This document shows positions 47,301-57,660 of a stretch of 64,000 nucleotides of DNA, piece after piece (the first letter of the stretch is position 1; the number at the start of each line of letters is the position of its first letter). A program made the position numbers and the translations under genes. This DNA is from Bryoerythrophyllum caledonicum. Taxonomy: Eukaryota > Streptophyta > Bryopsida > Pottiales > Pottiaceae. Under the pieces are notes generated by a model. The model saw only the letters and a list, made by a program, of their open reading frames with translations. It was not told the DNA's origin and did not search any database. The stretch covers positions 31,874,770-31,938,769 of the forward strand of contig OZ020518.1 in NCBI GenBank assembly GCA_963971425.1. The letters are read 5' to 3'.

Positions 47301-47679
47301 AATCAAGAAATCAAGAAATCAAAACATTTATGTAATTTGAGACACACATTATATAGGGGGCAATAACTTACCAAAGAAAGAAAGAAAGATGAACTTTGGT
47401 CTCCAAGGGAAGCCGGCGTGAATAGAGTGTCTGTTCGTTCCACTTGCTAAAACTATGCCCACCGGACAAAGGATTAGTAGGGTGGAACTACTTCCCCCTT
47501 TCGAGGGTAGACACCAATAACTTACCATTACTGCTATGACCGAAAGATTGGCTTAACCCTTAGAGCCTAGGAAGCCCAAAATGGGACTCCGGAGGTGCTA
47601 AAACTCAATTTGCATGAAATCCATGAGGGATTAGGCTTCGAGATGCAAGGTTTAGATTTGCACACTCATTACATGAACA
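47301..47679. other. Intergenic DNA with a copy of the dispersed repeat
   Basis: At about 47405-47515 AGCCGGCGTGAATAGAGTGT, GTTCGTTCCACTTGC and CCCCCTTTCGAGGGTAGACA belong to the dispersed family of the window. No gene. Confidence 0.45.
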
Positions 47680-48270
47680 CTCTCCAACAATCCAATCATA
47701 ATTTGGATGTATAGAACTCTTGGAAAAGCTAGGAATACAACACAAAATATACCAAATACACTAAAATATAGTGAATATAGTGAATACCATGCCACATACT
47801 TATTGATGTATTTTACACACATGCACATTGATTTTGGTCTTAAATTTTGATTGAACTTTCTCTGTAAGACAATCTTCATTGTTTTGTGATTGTTGATATC
47901 TCTCCTCACATACGAAACTTCCGTTTTGATTCGTATAAGGTTGGAACATTTTTGTACACAATCAAGTAGAAAAAAACAAAAAAATCACCATTAATTGTGT
48001 ATAAATATTTTCTTCACATATGATATGTCAATGCAAAGCTATCAACCTAGTGCGCATGTGAACCGCTTTAATTTGAAGTAAAAAAATTCTCACAAGAATC
48101 TATCGATGGTTAAAGTAGTACACCCTCCAAATTCCACAGCTTTTACTACCAATATATGGTACTTTAAACACTATAATCTATTCCACCAATCGTTGGATGT
48201 TGTGCAAAATTTCTCCAAAGTTCAAGTCATGAGTTAAATTGAATTTTTTTAGGTTAGATATAAATATTAG
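47680..48270 (+). repeat. Dispersed repeat of about 450-550 bp, copy A
   Basis: Shares ordered blocks with 53640-54110: TTGTGATTGTTGAT/TTGTGAATGTTGAT, ACTTCYRTTTTGATTYGTRTAAG, CAATCAAGTAGA, ATGTCAATRYRAAGCTATCAAC, GTAGTACACCCTCYAAA and ATGTTGTGCAA. Same orientation. No coding capacity noticed. Confidence 0.7.
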
Positions 48271-48473
48271 GCATTGTATTTCCATCAAATCCGGTTCAAA
48301 GAAAAAAATCAGCAGAAATCTTGGATTTTCTAGAAACATCCATGGGCGGTAAAGGATTTAAGAGTGGTATTACGGAGAAGCTGTTGTATTTCATTGAAGC
48401 TAAGACTTGGGGCGTGAATAAATAAGTGTACTTTTTGTCCCCACCCCCTCTGAGGGCCTTTTTCCATGCTATA

Positions 48474-50058
48474 CACTGACAAACAAAACTGAGTACAAAA
48501 TCTGAACTCTCATAGTTCATGGATCCTTCCAACTGACACATAAGTCAATTGATAGAATTACTTTTCGATTGTGTATATTCATCTAGTCCTCTACATGGAT
48601 GAAAAATCTCATTATCATTTGAAATAGGGTTTCTGAGGAAAGTGTTGTAGAAGCACACAAACGTGCGTACTCAATTTTGGTTGCTTCTTCTTGTTGAATT
48701 TTGAAATTTCATTGTGCACTCCTTGTTGCAAGATTTGAGGGCGTTTTTTTGTTTGTTGTGTTGCTCTTGTTGTGTACTATCTATAGTGAGAGTTGATTTG
48801 TCAATTGTATCTCTATGCCTCGGTTGTGTGAATCATTGAAGCACCAAGCATTGGTGCTACTTAGGAGTGGTGTTTCTACAAGAAAAGTTGCAGACTCACT
48901 TGGAATGAGTCAGTCCTCAGTAGCTCATCTGAGGAGGGAGATTAGTGGTGAAATAGAAAAGCAAAGAGGAGGACGTCTAAAGGTTTAAGGAGAGCAAGAG
49001 AAGCAATTTGGTGTGCACCTTGTCACTGTTGGTAGTCTCAAAACGATAAGTGCAGCTACAAAACAACTTCAAGAAAATACAGGTAAACACTTCTCAGACA
49101 TCACCTTGAGGCGTGCTTTGAGAGAAGCTGGTTTGGGTGCTTGTGTGCAACAAATGAAGCCTCTACTTGCCAAAAGACATGTTCTTGCAAGGTTGAGTTT
49201 TGCTCATAAATACAAAAATTGGACCGTTGATGATTAGAGACGGGTTATTTTCAGTGATGAGACAAAGATTAATCTAATCAACTCAGATGGTAGATCTTGG
49301 TGTTGGTTGAGAGAAGGAAAACGACCTGGACCTAAACATGTTAGTAAAACTGTCAAACATGGTGGTGGTTCAATCATGATTTGGGGTTGTATGACTGCTT
49401 TTGGGCTGGGTGCTTGGTATCAAATTGAAGGTAGAATGGAGCAACACTTGTACAAAAAAAATTAGAAACCTACTTGCAAGGTACCATACAGAATTACAAC
49501 TTAGATCCAACTAAGGTGGTTTTTCAACATGATAATGATCCCAAACATATGGCAAAAAATGTTCAGTTTTGGCTCTCTTCACAGCCATTTCAGCTCCTTC
49601 AATGGCTAGTTCATTCTCTAGATTTGAATCCAATGGAACATTTTTGGGCCCTTCTCTAAAAGCGTTTAAGCCAAGTCACTCCAAGGCCAAGAGGTGTTCA
49701 AGAATAGTGGGAGAATGTTTGTAGTATTTACCCTAGTTTTGATGCAGAAGATTGTGAGAAACTATACAAAAGGATGCCAAGAAGGATTTAAGCTATCTTG
49801 GAAGGAAAAGGTTATTGGACTAAATATTGAATTTTGAAGATTTTCTTTGAACAATAGTGAGTACAAGATATAGTTGTTGATTTGACCTTTGTAGAAGGAT
49901 GATTAGTTATCAGTTTGATGTGCAATTTCGTACATGTGTACAAGACTGTGTGTATTGTTCCATGCAACTTTCAGATTTATAAAGCAATCATTGAAATCTC
50001 TCTAATTGATCTTGAAAGTTGCACTTTCAGATTTTGTACCCAGTTTTGTTTGTCATTG
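48474..50058. mobile_element. Tc1-type (DD34E) transposon with 33-bp terminal inverted repeats
   Basis: The ends are inverted repeats: CACTGACAAACAAAACTGAG.. on the left (48474-48506) and its complement with two changes on the right (50026-50058), 31 of 33 identical. TA lies directly outside each end (48472-48473 and 50059-50060), the Tc1/mariner target. The 1585-bp length fits a full-size element. The single gene inside is inactivated (next entry). High similarity of the ends suggests a fairly recent insertion. Confidence 0.92.
48815..49830 (+). pseudogene. Tc1-family transposase, DD34E, inactivated
   Basis: Starting at the ATG at 48815 the frame reads a helix-turn-helix (LRSGVSTRKVADSLGMSQSS), a second DNA-binding part (KHFSDITLRRALREAGL), VIFSDETKINL with the first catalytic Asp, then GGGSIMIWGCM. 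After a frameshift it continues FQHDNDPKHMAKN (second Asp) and HSLDLNPMEHFW (Glu). Counting from the second Asp (HDN) to the Glu (PMEH) gives 34 intervening residues, the DD34E spacing of the Tc1 family. Breaks are TAA at 48986-48988, TAG at 49235-49237 (in place of the Trp expected after VDD), a frameshift in the A-run at about 49453-49461, TAA at 49657-49659, and at least one more TAG downstream. Confidence 0.9.
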
Positions 50059-51473
50059 TATGTGTATTGCTAGGTCGAATCACTTCCATGCGGAATTTGG
50101 AATTTTCAACCTGTCATCAATGAAGTTAGGTGTTCACAAGAACTTCAGGATGCAAACCATCTTGGCAAGCCCATGATCTCAAATTACTTTCCAACATACT
50201 ATTTCCGCCAAATGTAAGATTTTGTCAAGGATAATCAATGGTCAATCAATGGTGATGAGCATGAATAAGACATTTTTTTAGAGGGCGGGCTACCACCTGA
50301 AAGTAAGCAGACACACATGACGACCATATGGGGCTTCGTCTCCCAGATATGGTCCCTAAAAGTCCGGCTTGGGCTCTTCATGCCCACACCAGTTTCATGG
50401 TAAAATCCGGAATGGTTCCTAACCAAACCATTTGGTTACCCTCTTCTCATTTATCTTTTTAACCATATTATTACCAGAACATTCCCACTCTGTTCCCAAT
50501 GAGTTCCTATGTTGTTCCCAAGAGTTCCCCACCCTATTCCCAAAGTGTTCTCCAACGTTCCCCCGTTTCCAACACGTTCCCCATGTTCCCAAAGAGTTCC
50601 CAATGCATTTACACTGGAACCAATTTACACTTTTAAAATTTTATCCAAATTTACCTTTTGTTCAGTGAGGCCCACCACCAATCGCTGGCTCCTCCGCACA
50701 CATGTGCGTGAGCTTAGTGATCGTCCTCTCCCCCACATTCACAAGTCGGAAGCTACATTTATCGTTCTGGGTCCCATGCGACACCACTCTCACCCTCCCG
50801 AGCCTGGGCCCTCATGCAACGCTCGTGGGGAGTTGTTCAAGGTTCGTGGAAGTTCGACAGCGCGAACCCCGGGAGCTCTTCGGCGGTGTATGGTGTTGGG
50901 TCTGAGTTGGAGGTATCGTTACTACTTCAGCCACCAGGACCTAGATAGCACACAGTCAGCGGTGTTGCTGCTTGTACTTGTCAGCAACGCCGATCTTCAA
51001 AGTCATCATCCTTGCAGCTTGGTTTATCTCTTTCAATCTCCCTTGCAATTGACACTAGCTGCAGAGAATTGCTCGACCTCAGCATTGAATTTCAAGCCCT
51101 CAGCACATCAGGTCCTCATTCTTTCTCGATCAATGTGAGAAGTCTCACTAAGATCCCCCCTCTTTTTTCTAATCTTTCCTCACTCTAAATGAGATCAATA
51201 GAAGAACTAGGGTCTTCATTTAGGAAGGAAGATTTGGTAGTCTCTAATACTAAGCTAGAACTAGTTTTGATGATCTTTGAGAATGAAGGAGAGGCCATCT
51301 TAGCTGCCCTCTTCCACTTTGAGGTATTTAGGGCTAATTTCAGTACGAGAAAAGAGGTCAAAACTTATGGTTTAGGGTTTTAGGATTTAGGGTTTTGCCT
51401 GCCTTCACAAATGACTTCCATGTCCTGTATGAAGGTTGACGATTTCCTGACTCGTGGATGTTGATGCAGCAGA
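50059..51473. other. 5' flank of the SABATH gene with a GTTCCC repeat tract
   Basis: Contains the GTTCCC tract (listed separately) and a 209-codon ORF (50509-51138) that reads partly through it and has no domain features. Near the gene, TTTAGGGTTTTAGGATTTAGGG (51367-51394) is a telomere-like motif. No other gene supported. Confidence 0.45.
50468..50610 (+). repeat. Degenerate GTTCCC tandem repeat
   Basis: About a dozen irregularly spaced GTTCCC/ATTCCC units (spacing mostly 10-15 bp, e.g. TGTTCCCAATGAGTTCCTAT). No function inferred. Confidence 0.8.
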
Positions 51474-53159
51474 ATGACCGGATCCACAGTACCGACATGG
51501 GCAATCAAGGGCGGGGAGGGAGAAGGGAGCTACACTCGCCTCTCCCAGGTGAGCAGCAAGATGGGGAGCATCCTGGAGGGTCCTCTCCAGGACGCCGTCC
51601 TGCAATTCTCACCCCACTCCACAACCGGGCCGATTCACTACGCGGACTTCGGATGCGCAGTGGGCGCCAACACGCTCGCCTTCGCCGACCTCGTCGTGGG
51701 TGCACTCAAAATGAGACCGGAACTCAGCGAGACAGACATCGTCTGCCACTTCGCAGATCTGCCGTCCAACGACTTCAACACCCTGTTTAAGCAGCTGCAG
51801 CAGAAGGAGAGGACCTGGTTTGCGGAGGGGGTGCCGGGGACGCTCTTCGGGCGCATGTTCCCGAGGGCGAGCTTGCACGTCGCCATCTCCACGCTCACGC
51901 TCCATTACTTGTTCCAGGTACAAAACCACACGTCATATGTGAATTTTCTGAAAACACACTTCATATGTGCATTTCGGTTCATGTCTATGTTTCTGATTCC
52001 GATCCAAGCTCACTCTCCATTACTTGTTCCAGGTCAACAAATTTCTCTCAACACTTCACACGTGAATTTTTCTGTCAACACACTTCACATGTGAATTTCT
52101 CTCTCATCATACTTCATCCCTAAATTTCCCTCAACAAACTTCACATGTGAATTCTTCTCTCAGCACCTTAGATGTGAAACATTTCAGATGTGAATTGTCG
52201 CTCAACACTTTCATGTGCAAATTCCTCTCATATTCCAGATTTCAAACTCTGTTCCAGATCCCAGACTCCATCCTAGACAAGTCCTCTCCCGCATACAACA
52301 AGGGCAGAATCGGCTGCTATGGCACCAGCTCTGCGGCAGCGGAGGCGTACGCCGAGGCTTCACGGCAAGGCTTGCGCAAGTTCTTTGAATGCAGAGCGGA
52401 AGAAATTGCGTCCGGTGGAGTGCTCGGGTTCTACTGCCTTGGACGGCAAGATCGAGCGCATCCGGAAAATCAGTTGTGCGAGGGAAGCAACTATTTCGTG
52501 CTGGACATTGAAAAAGCATGGAAAGATCTCATAAATGAGGTAATTCTCTAAAATGATCAACTCTCTAGGAGGAATGAGGACCTTCTTCCTAATCTCGAAA
52601 CCGCAAATCTTTGCAACAACTGTCGTGTTCACCTTGCATTCCTCAAAACTGCAAATCTTTAGAATATCATGTACCTCTAGCGTTTCTCTCGAAACTGGAA
52701 ATCTTTGTTAGAACTATCATGTAATTCGTTGTCACTCCTCAAAACTGCAGAAGATCTTTGTCAGAACTAATTAATCCGAGCATTTTCCAGGGAGTTCTAA
52801 CGGAAGAGAGCCTTGACACATTCAACTTACCGTTCTGCCACCCGAGCTTGGAGGAGCTCCGAGAGGCGATTGCGCACCCGCCGTCCGCGTTCCGTATCGA
52901 GAATCTGGAGTTCGTCTACCAGTGGCCGATCCTCAACGAAGTGCCGGGAGGCGGCGACGCAGAAGCGTACGGGAAGTTCATTGCGAGCACGTTTCATATG
53001 ATGAGGTGGATCCTGGACGCCCACGGCATGGCGCCCGAGCTCACGGACAAGTTGGAGGAGCGTTACCGCCGGAACTGCGAGAACGAGTACCCCATCAAGA
53101 AGACCTCCGGATTCATGATTTCCATGAGCTTGTGCGTTGGAGTTTTGGTCAGAAATTGA
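51474..53159 (+). CDS. SABATH-family SAM-dependent carboxyl methyltransferase
   Basis: Transfers a methyl group from SAM to a small-molecule carboxylate (salicylate-, jasmonate-, IAA- or gibberellin-type acids in known members). The substrate here is unknown. Three exons (51474-51917, 52258-52539, 52791-53159) give 364 residues, the family length. Features: GGEGEGSYTRLSQ near the N terminus, HYADFGCAVGANTL (about 55-68, SAM loop), HFADLPSNDFNTLF, PGTLFGRMFP, the LHYLFQ then IPDSILDKSSPAYNKGRI junction typical of the family, FFECRAEEIASGG, and a C terminus with the NEYPIKKTSGFM block. The usual Ser/Trp substrate residues near the LHYLFQ position are replaced, so the substrate may differ from salicylate. 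Intron 1 is filled with short repeats. The stop codon is the first base of an 86-bp tandem array. A broken copy lies 2.2 kb downstream. Confidence 0.93.
51920..52250 (+). repeat. Repeat-filled intron 1 of the SABATH gene, with an echo of the exon end
   Basis: Six or more degenerate units of ACACTTCACATGTGAATTTCT. At 52008-52034 the intron also contains CTCACTCTCCATTACTTGTT followed by CCAGGT, a near copy of the last bases of exon 1 including its GT donor. The intron therefore holds a second potential donor in the same context. Confidence 0.8.
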
Positions 53160-53369
53160 AACCCTTGCTCCATCGCGATTGCCATCAGGAGAGAGAAGGA
53201 GCCTTAAACCCCCAAACACCTAAACCCTTAAACCCTAAACCCTGAAACCCTTGCTCCATCGCGATTGCCATCGGGAGAGAGAAGGAGCCTTAAACCCCAA
53301 AGCACCTAAACCCTTAAACCCTAAACCCTGAAACCCTTGCTCCATCGCGATTGCCATCGGGAGATAGAA
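53157..53369 (+). repeat. 86-bp tandem repeat with telomere-like motifs, about 2.5 copies
   Basis: Units start at 53157, 53243 and 53329 with TGAAACCCTTGCTCCATCGC, followed by a GATTGCCATC-GGGAGAGAGAAGG stretch and CCTTAAACCCTAAACCC. The first base is the TGA stop of the SABATH gene. The three copies are almost identical. Confidence 0.93.
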
Positions 53370-55388
53370 GGTGCCATCGGTGGCCTTAGTATTCTACATG
53401 TATAGTGTTGTATTTGACCATGATAAGGTTCATATATTGAAATGACCTCCAAATAAAAGATGTCAGTTGAAGAATCTTAAATCAACAGGTGTAAGTCTTG
53501 CTAAACTTTAATAACCTTTTTGTATTGTATAGAGTAAAATACATGCTTGTATATATGGTTCTAGATTGATGTTTAAGGGTAAAAGTGGAAACCTTAGACT
53601 CTACCTACTAGGCACAATCCTGGAATGAACATTGTACATGTTGTGTTCCATACATGTTGAAAATCACTTTGTTCCAGAGCTCTTATTAAAATTTGTTTCT
53701 ACAAGACTCTCCAATGTTTTGTGAATGTTGATCTCCCTATTTAACATGTAAAACTTCTATTTTGATTTGTGTAAGTTTTGGAACAATCAAGTAGACATTA
53801 GATGAAAATTCTTCAAAGCTTGCATAAATGTTTACTTCTCGTGTTGTATGTCAATATGAAGCTATCAACATAGTACACATATGAACCATCTCGAAATTCA
53901 ACTCGAATCAAAATTTTAAGTACACATTTGAACCTTGTCCATATTTTTAATAAAAAAATTGTAAGATTTTATTGATTGATGGAAATAGTACACCCTCTAA
54001 AATCTACAATTTTCGTTACCATTGTAGGTTAGCTTCAAATATTATGATGTATTACATCAACCATTTTAAATGTTGTGCAACTTTTCCACAACCATGGGTT
54101 ATTCTTTAAATGTTAGAAGGTGCGGCTAGTGGCCACAATATTCTTCATGTATATTGTCGTATTTGAACATGATAAGGATGAGATATTGAAATGACCTCCA
54201 AATGAAAGATGTTAGATGAAGAATTTTCAATCCAAAGGTGTAAGTCTTGCTAGACTTTAGTACTTTTCTGGTATTCTATAGAGTAAAACACGTCCCTGTA
54301 TGTACGATCCTCGACTGACGTTTAAGGGTTAAGCTCAATTTTATAAGGTTAGATACCAAATGTAAAAACATATTATTCCTATGAAAAGCAACTAAAGAAA
54401 AAAATTGATGCAAACATTGAGATTGTGGAGAAAGACCTTGCTCATGGAAGGATTAAAAGACCACAGAGAATGCCACCAATCTACCCTCATAGCAACCACA
54501 TAACAATAGACAAAAAAATTAGTACCACAAGTATAATAGTGAATTCATGGATTGCCAAAATTATTGTTCAATGGTAGATTTTGTTTTCCACTCAAGACCT
54601 ATGCCAATTGTGTGGCCAAATAATATATGGAAGATAAGCCCTTGATTGCTAGCAATGACATTTAAAAAGTTGTTATAAATTGGAAGACATGAAACAAATA
54701 ACCATTGAAGAATATTAAAATGTTAATTACAAATAAAAGCTGCAAATTATTAACTTTGAAATATATAGTTAAATTCATTAGATAACAACTTATTATTTCC
54801 TTACATGGATTTCTATTTTACTCTATTCATTTTGTGTACCTTACCAAGGTTGCTTTATTGTGATACAAGATCAATGTAACTTGAGACATAACTCATCAAT
54901 TCAGATACATGTTATTGCTTGCATGAAGTTGCTCTTGAGTAAGAGAACTTTGTCCAATAAAGCTCAATCGCTAAAATTGCTAGATTCCAAGCAACTAATG
55001 TGGAAGGGGCATTTAGAGAGAGAGTAGGCTTTGAATCACAAGAATAGTGCAACTAATTCATTGTCAATCACCTTAAGGAATCCAACACATGCTGACATGA
55101 ATGTCACATGTTAGAAAAATACAAGGCTGGTTGATGAATGACTTCCTCGTCGCATTGGTCATATTGAAGCTTCAACTTTGCAGTTGAAAAACCAAGGAAG
55201 TTCACATGGAAGCAAAAGCTATCAATTCAACTCAATATAATGAGCTCATATGCATCTGCAACAATTGTTGCATAAGCAATGTAAAACCCCACAATTTCAT
55301 TTAATTTCATTAGAAATGATAGTTCACCTTGCTTGGCCAAATCTCTTTCCAACACACTACAATAGCAAGTGCAATTATTGCACCACGA
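53370..55388. other. AT-rich spacer between the SABATH gene and its broken copy
   Basis: Holds the second copy of a dispersed repeat (53640-54110, partner at 47680-48270) and two units around GATATTGAAATGACCTCCAA (53430 and 54185), which recur inverted at about 62590. No supported gene. Confidence 0.5.
53640..54110 (+). repeat. Dispersed repeat of about 450-550 bp, copy B
   Basis: Partner of 47680-48270 in the same orientation, with the same order of conserved blocks and moderate divergence. Confidence 0.7.
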
Positions 55389-56162
55389 ATGATGGGAGGC
55401 GATGGCGAGGGGAGCTACAATTGGCAATCTAGGCTATAGAGCGATATGGGGTGCATGTTGAGGCCGACGCTTAGGGATGCAATTCTGCACTACTTGTCTC
55501 TAGAGGAGGGGAGCAGCGGGCCGCTGCACTACACAAAATTTGGATGCTCCGTGGGCACCAACACGCTGCAATTTACGTAGTACGTGGTCAAAATCTGAAA
55601 GCGAGACCAGACCTTAGGGACAATGACATCGTCTACCACTTCGTTGATCTGCCGTTCAACAACTTTAAGAAGTTGTTCAAACGATTGCCACTGTTTGCCG
55701 GCCTTGGCGATGGCAGTGACAAGGAGCGCACCTACTTCGCGGATGGTGTCCGTGGGACGCACTATGGGTGCATGTTCCCCCGGGCAAGCATACATGTCAC
55801 CATCATCGCGCTCATGCTCCATTACTTGCCTGAGGTAACTAACACTCTCACATCGGCATTTGTTGATTTCAGAATTCAAGAAGCAATTTCTAAACTTCTC
55901 TCGAACAAGCTCCAAAATCTGTTCTCTACAAGACCTTGCATGCATACAACAAAGGCAAAATCAACACCAATAGCGCCAGCCTCGCGGCAACGGAGGCATC
56001 TGCGGAGGCTTCACAACAAGAATTGCACAGGTTCTTCAAGCAAAGAGCGCAAGAAATCACCCCGAGCAATGAGACCATGGGCATCCTGAACATCAGTTGT
56101 TCTAAGAAATTATTCATGCCGTGAAGGGCGTTGAGAAAGCATGGAAGGATCTCTTAAACAAG
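55389..56162 (+). pseudogene. Broken SABATH methyltransferase copy
   Basis: Reads GGDGEGSYNWQSRL, TAG, then LRPTLRDAILHYLS, LHYTKFGCSVGTNTL, further stops, and after a frame change NDIVYHFVDLPFNNFKKLF, YFADGVRGTHYGCMFPRAS and LMLHYLPE, with the GT donor at the family's exon 1 end. A second exon-like part (55935-56162) reads AYNKGKINTNSASLAATEA and FFKQRAQEITPSNE. The third exon is missing. Same strand as the intact gene, 2.2 kb downstream, so it probably arose by tandem duplication and then decayed. Confidence 0.88.
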
Positions 56163-56319
56163 GTGATCAATTCATTTGCATCATTTGAAATTGCAGATCT
56201 TTCTCCGCACTATCATGTAACATTAGCATTTATTGTCACTCTGCAGAACTACAGATAATTGGAACAATCTTTAGAACTATAATGTAATCCGAGTATTCAT
56301 CAAAATCCTACTTTTCAAA

Positions 56320-57232
56320 ATTGCAAATCTTTAAAAAAATTACAGAACCACAAATCTTTGGAATGATCTTTAAACTTTTTGTCTTCAGAATTTGCTTTGT
56401 ATAAGAAGCAATAGACATAGTAAAGGTGCTTGTAGTTCCCCCGGTTTTTTTCTTACCCAAAGTTCCACTTTTCATAGAAACGAAGTCTTTGTAGGTGCAG
56501 GAGGGGAAGTCATAAAGTGTAATCTTGTATGTTTTAGTTGTGATACTCTCATGAATTGATGGTGATAATCCTACTACAACCAAAGTGAGCAAAGTCCCAC
56601 TTGTTGCGATAGTCTACATATGGAGTAGTGGACAACCGCTTGATCATCCTGCCAAGGCGCTTGGTCGGATGGGCATCACCATCCAATGGACTTAGACTCA
56701 CGCCATTCGTAATAGCTCTTGCAGGAGAAGTCTGGAAAAGTCTCCTTGGAGACATGTCAAAATCCTTCGTCTATAGCTACAAACCTCCTTCCTCCAATGT
56801 GAGGACCTCCACCTTGGTGAGATTGGTGCCCTCTGCAACAGGCCAAAGAAAAGGGACAGTGGGCCAATCGTGCATCCACTTGCATTTTGTCCCATTAACA
56901 CATCTCAAAATGTCATCCGCGCAAAACTAATAGTTGAAAATGTGACGACTACCCTACTAACAAATTTAGTCATCCAACCATTGTAGGTTGGTGCCGGAGT
57001 ACACTTCTTCAAGCCTTTGAAGACCTTCCCTCCGCATTTCTTCTTTTGCCTTTTTTCAATGTTGTAGCATCGCTTTGTCGCCTTCTTGCACTGTGCAATG
57101 TGCCACTGCAGTGGATTGTACTCGGTCTCTAGAATGGAGGTTGCATGAGGATAAAAGGCTGGTGGAGTTTCAGTGGGAGTATCATGAGCATTTGAAGCCC
57201 CAATTGTAGTTTGGGCTCGTGTTGAACAGGTT
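56320..57232 (-). pseudogene. SWIM-type zinc-finger protein, decayed
   Basis: On minus: a block rich in Lys and Cys (CYNIEKRQKKKCGG, KVFKGLKKCTPAPTYNGWM, about 57080-56950), then CADDILRCVNGTKCKWMHDW, a stop-containing segment, HPTKRLGRMIKRL and PYVDYRNKWDFAHF, and finally TYKITLYDFPSCTYKDF and SMKSGTLGKKK. The last resembles the first half of a SWIM zinc finger (CxCx..CxH), with the second Cys replaced by Tyr and the CKH half lost. Such SWIM proteins occur in transposase-derived families (MULE/FAR1-like). Stops and frame changes show it is not functional. Family assignment is tentative. Confidence 0.5.
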
Positions 57233-57309
57233 TGAACATGAGGATGAGAGAAAGTATTTTATTCTGGTCCATATTACATTCTCTTCCTTGACAAGGGTCT
57301 TTTTGAAGC

Positions 57310-57660
57310 TAAACAACCTCTTTAGTGCCCATGAGCAGTTTGTTATACATTTTTTTGGTTCTTTCTTTTCAACCTTATTAGTTTAACCAACTTAACAATG
57401 TTCTACTCAAAGCTCAATAGCCTATTCGGTGCCAAAGAGCGCTTTATTACTTGTTTTTTTTCCAAGTTTCAAATTGTTCTTTAGTTGATTAACTAGCTTC
57501 AAGACCATGTTTTGCTTGAATCCAATAGCCTCCTTGGTGCCAAGGAACACTACATTATTCCTTTTTTTGTTCTCGTTTTGTCCTTACTTGTTCAACTACC
57601 TCAAGAATATTATGCTCAAAGGTCAGTACTATCCTTGGTGCCGTGATTGTCCCATAACTT
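57310..57660 (+). repeat. Tandem repeat of about 105 bp, four diverged units
   Basis: The core CTCCTTGGTGCCAAGGARC recurs at about 57320, 57425, 57533 and 57636. Each is preceded by ATTYTGCTCAAAGCTCAATAG-like sequence and followed by a T-run. Confidence 0.8.

Noticed and set aside
50509-51138. 209-codon plus-strand ORF upstream of the SABATH gene
   Set aside because: Its first part runs through the GTTCCC repeat and the rest has no recognisable domain or splice context.
54300-55380. Possible Copia-type retrotransposon debris
   Set aside because: Some protein-like text appears in both strands, but no RT, integrase or protease motif could be identified.
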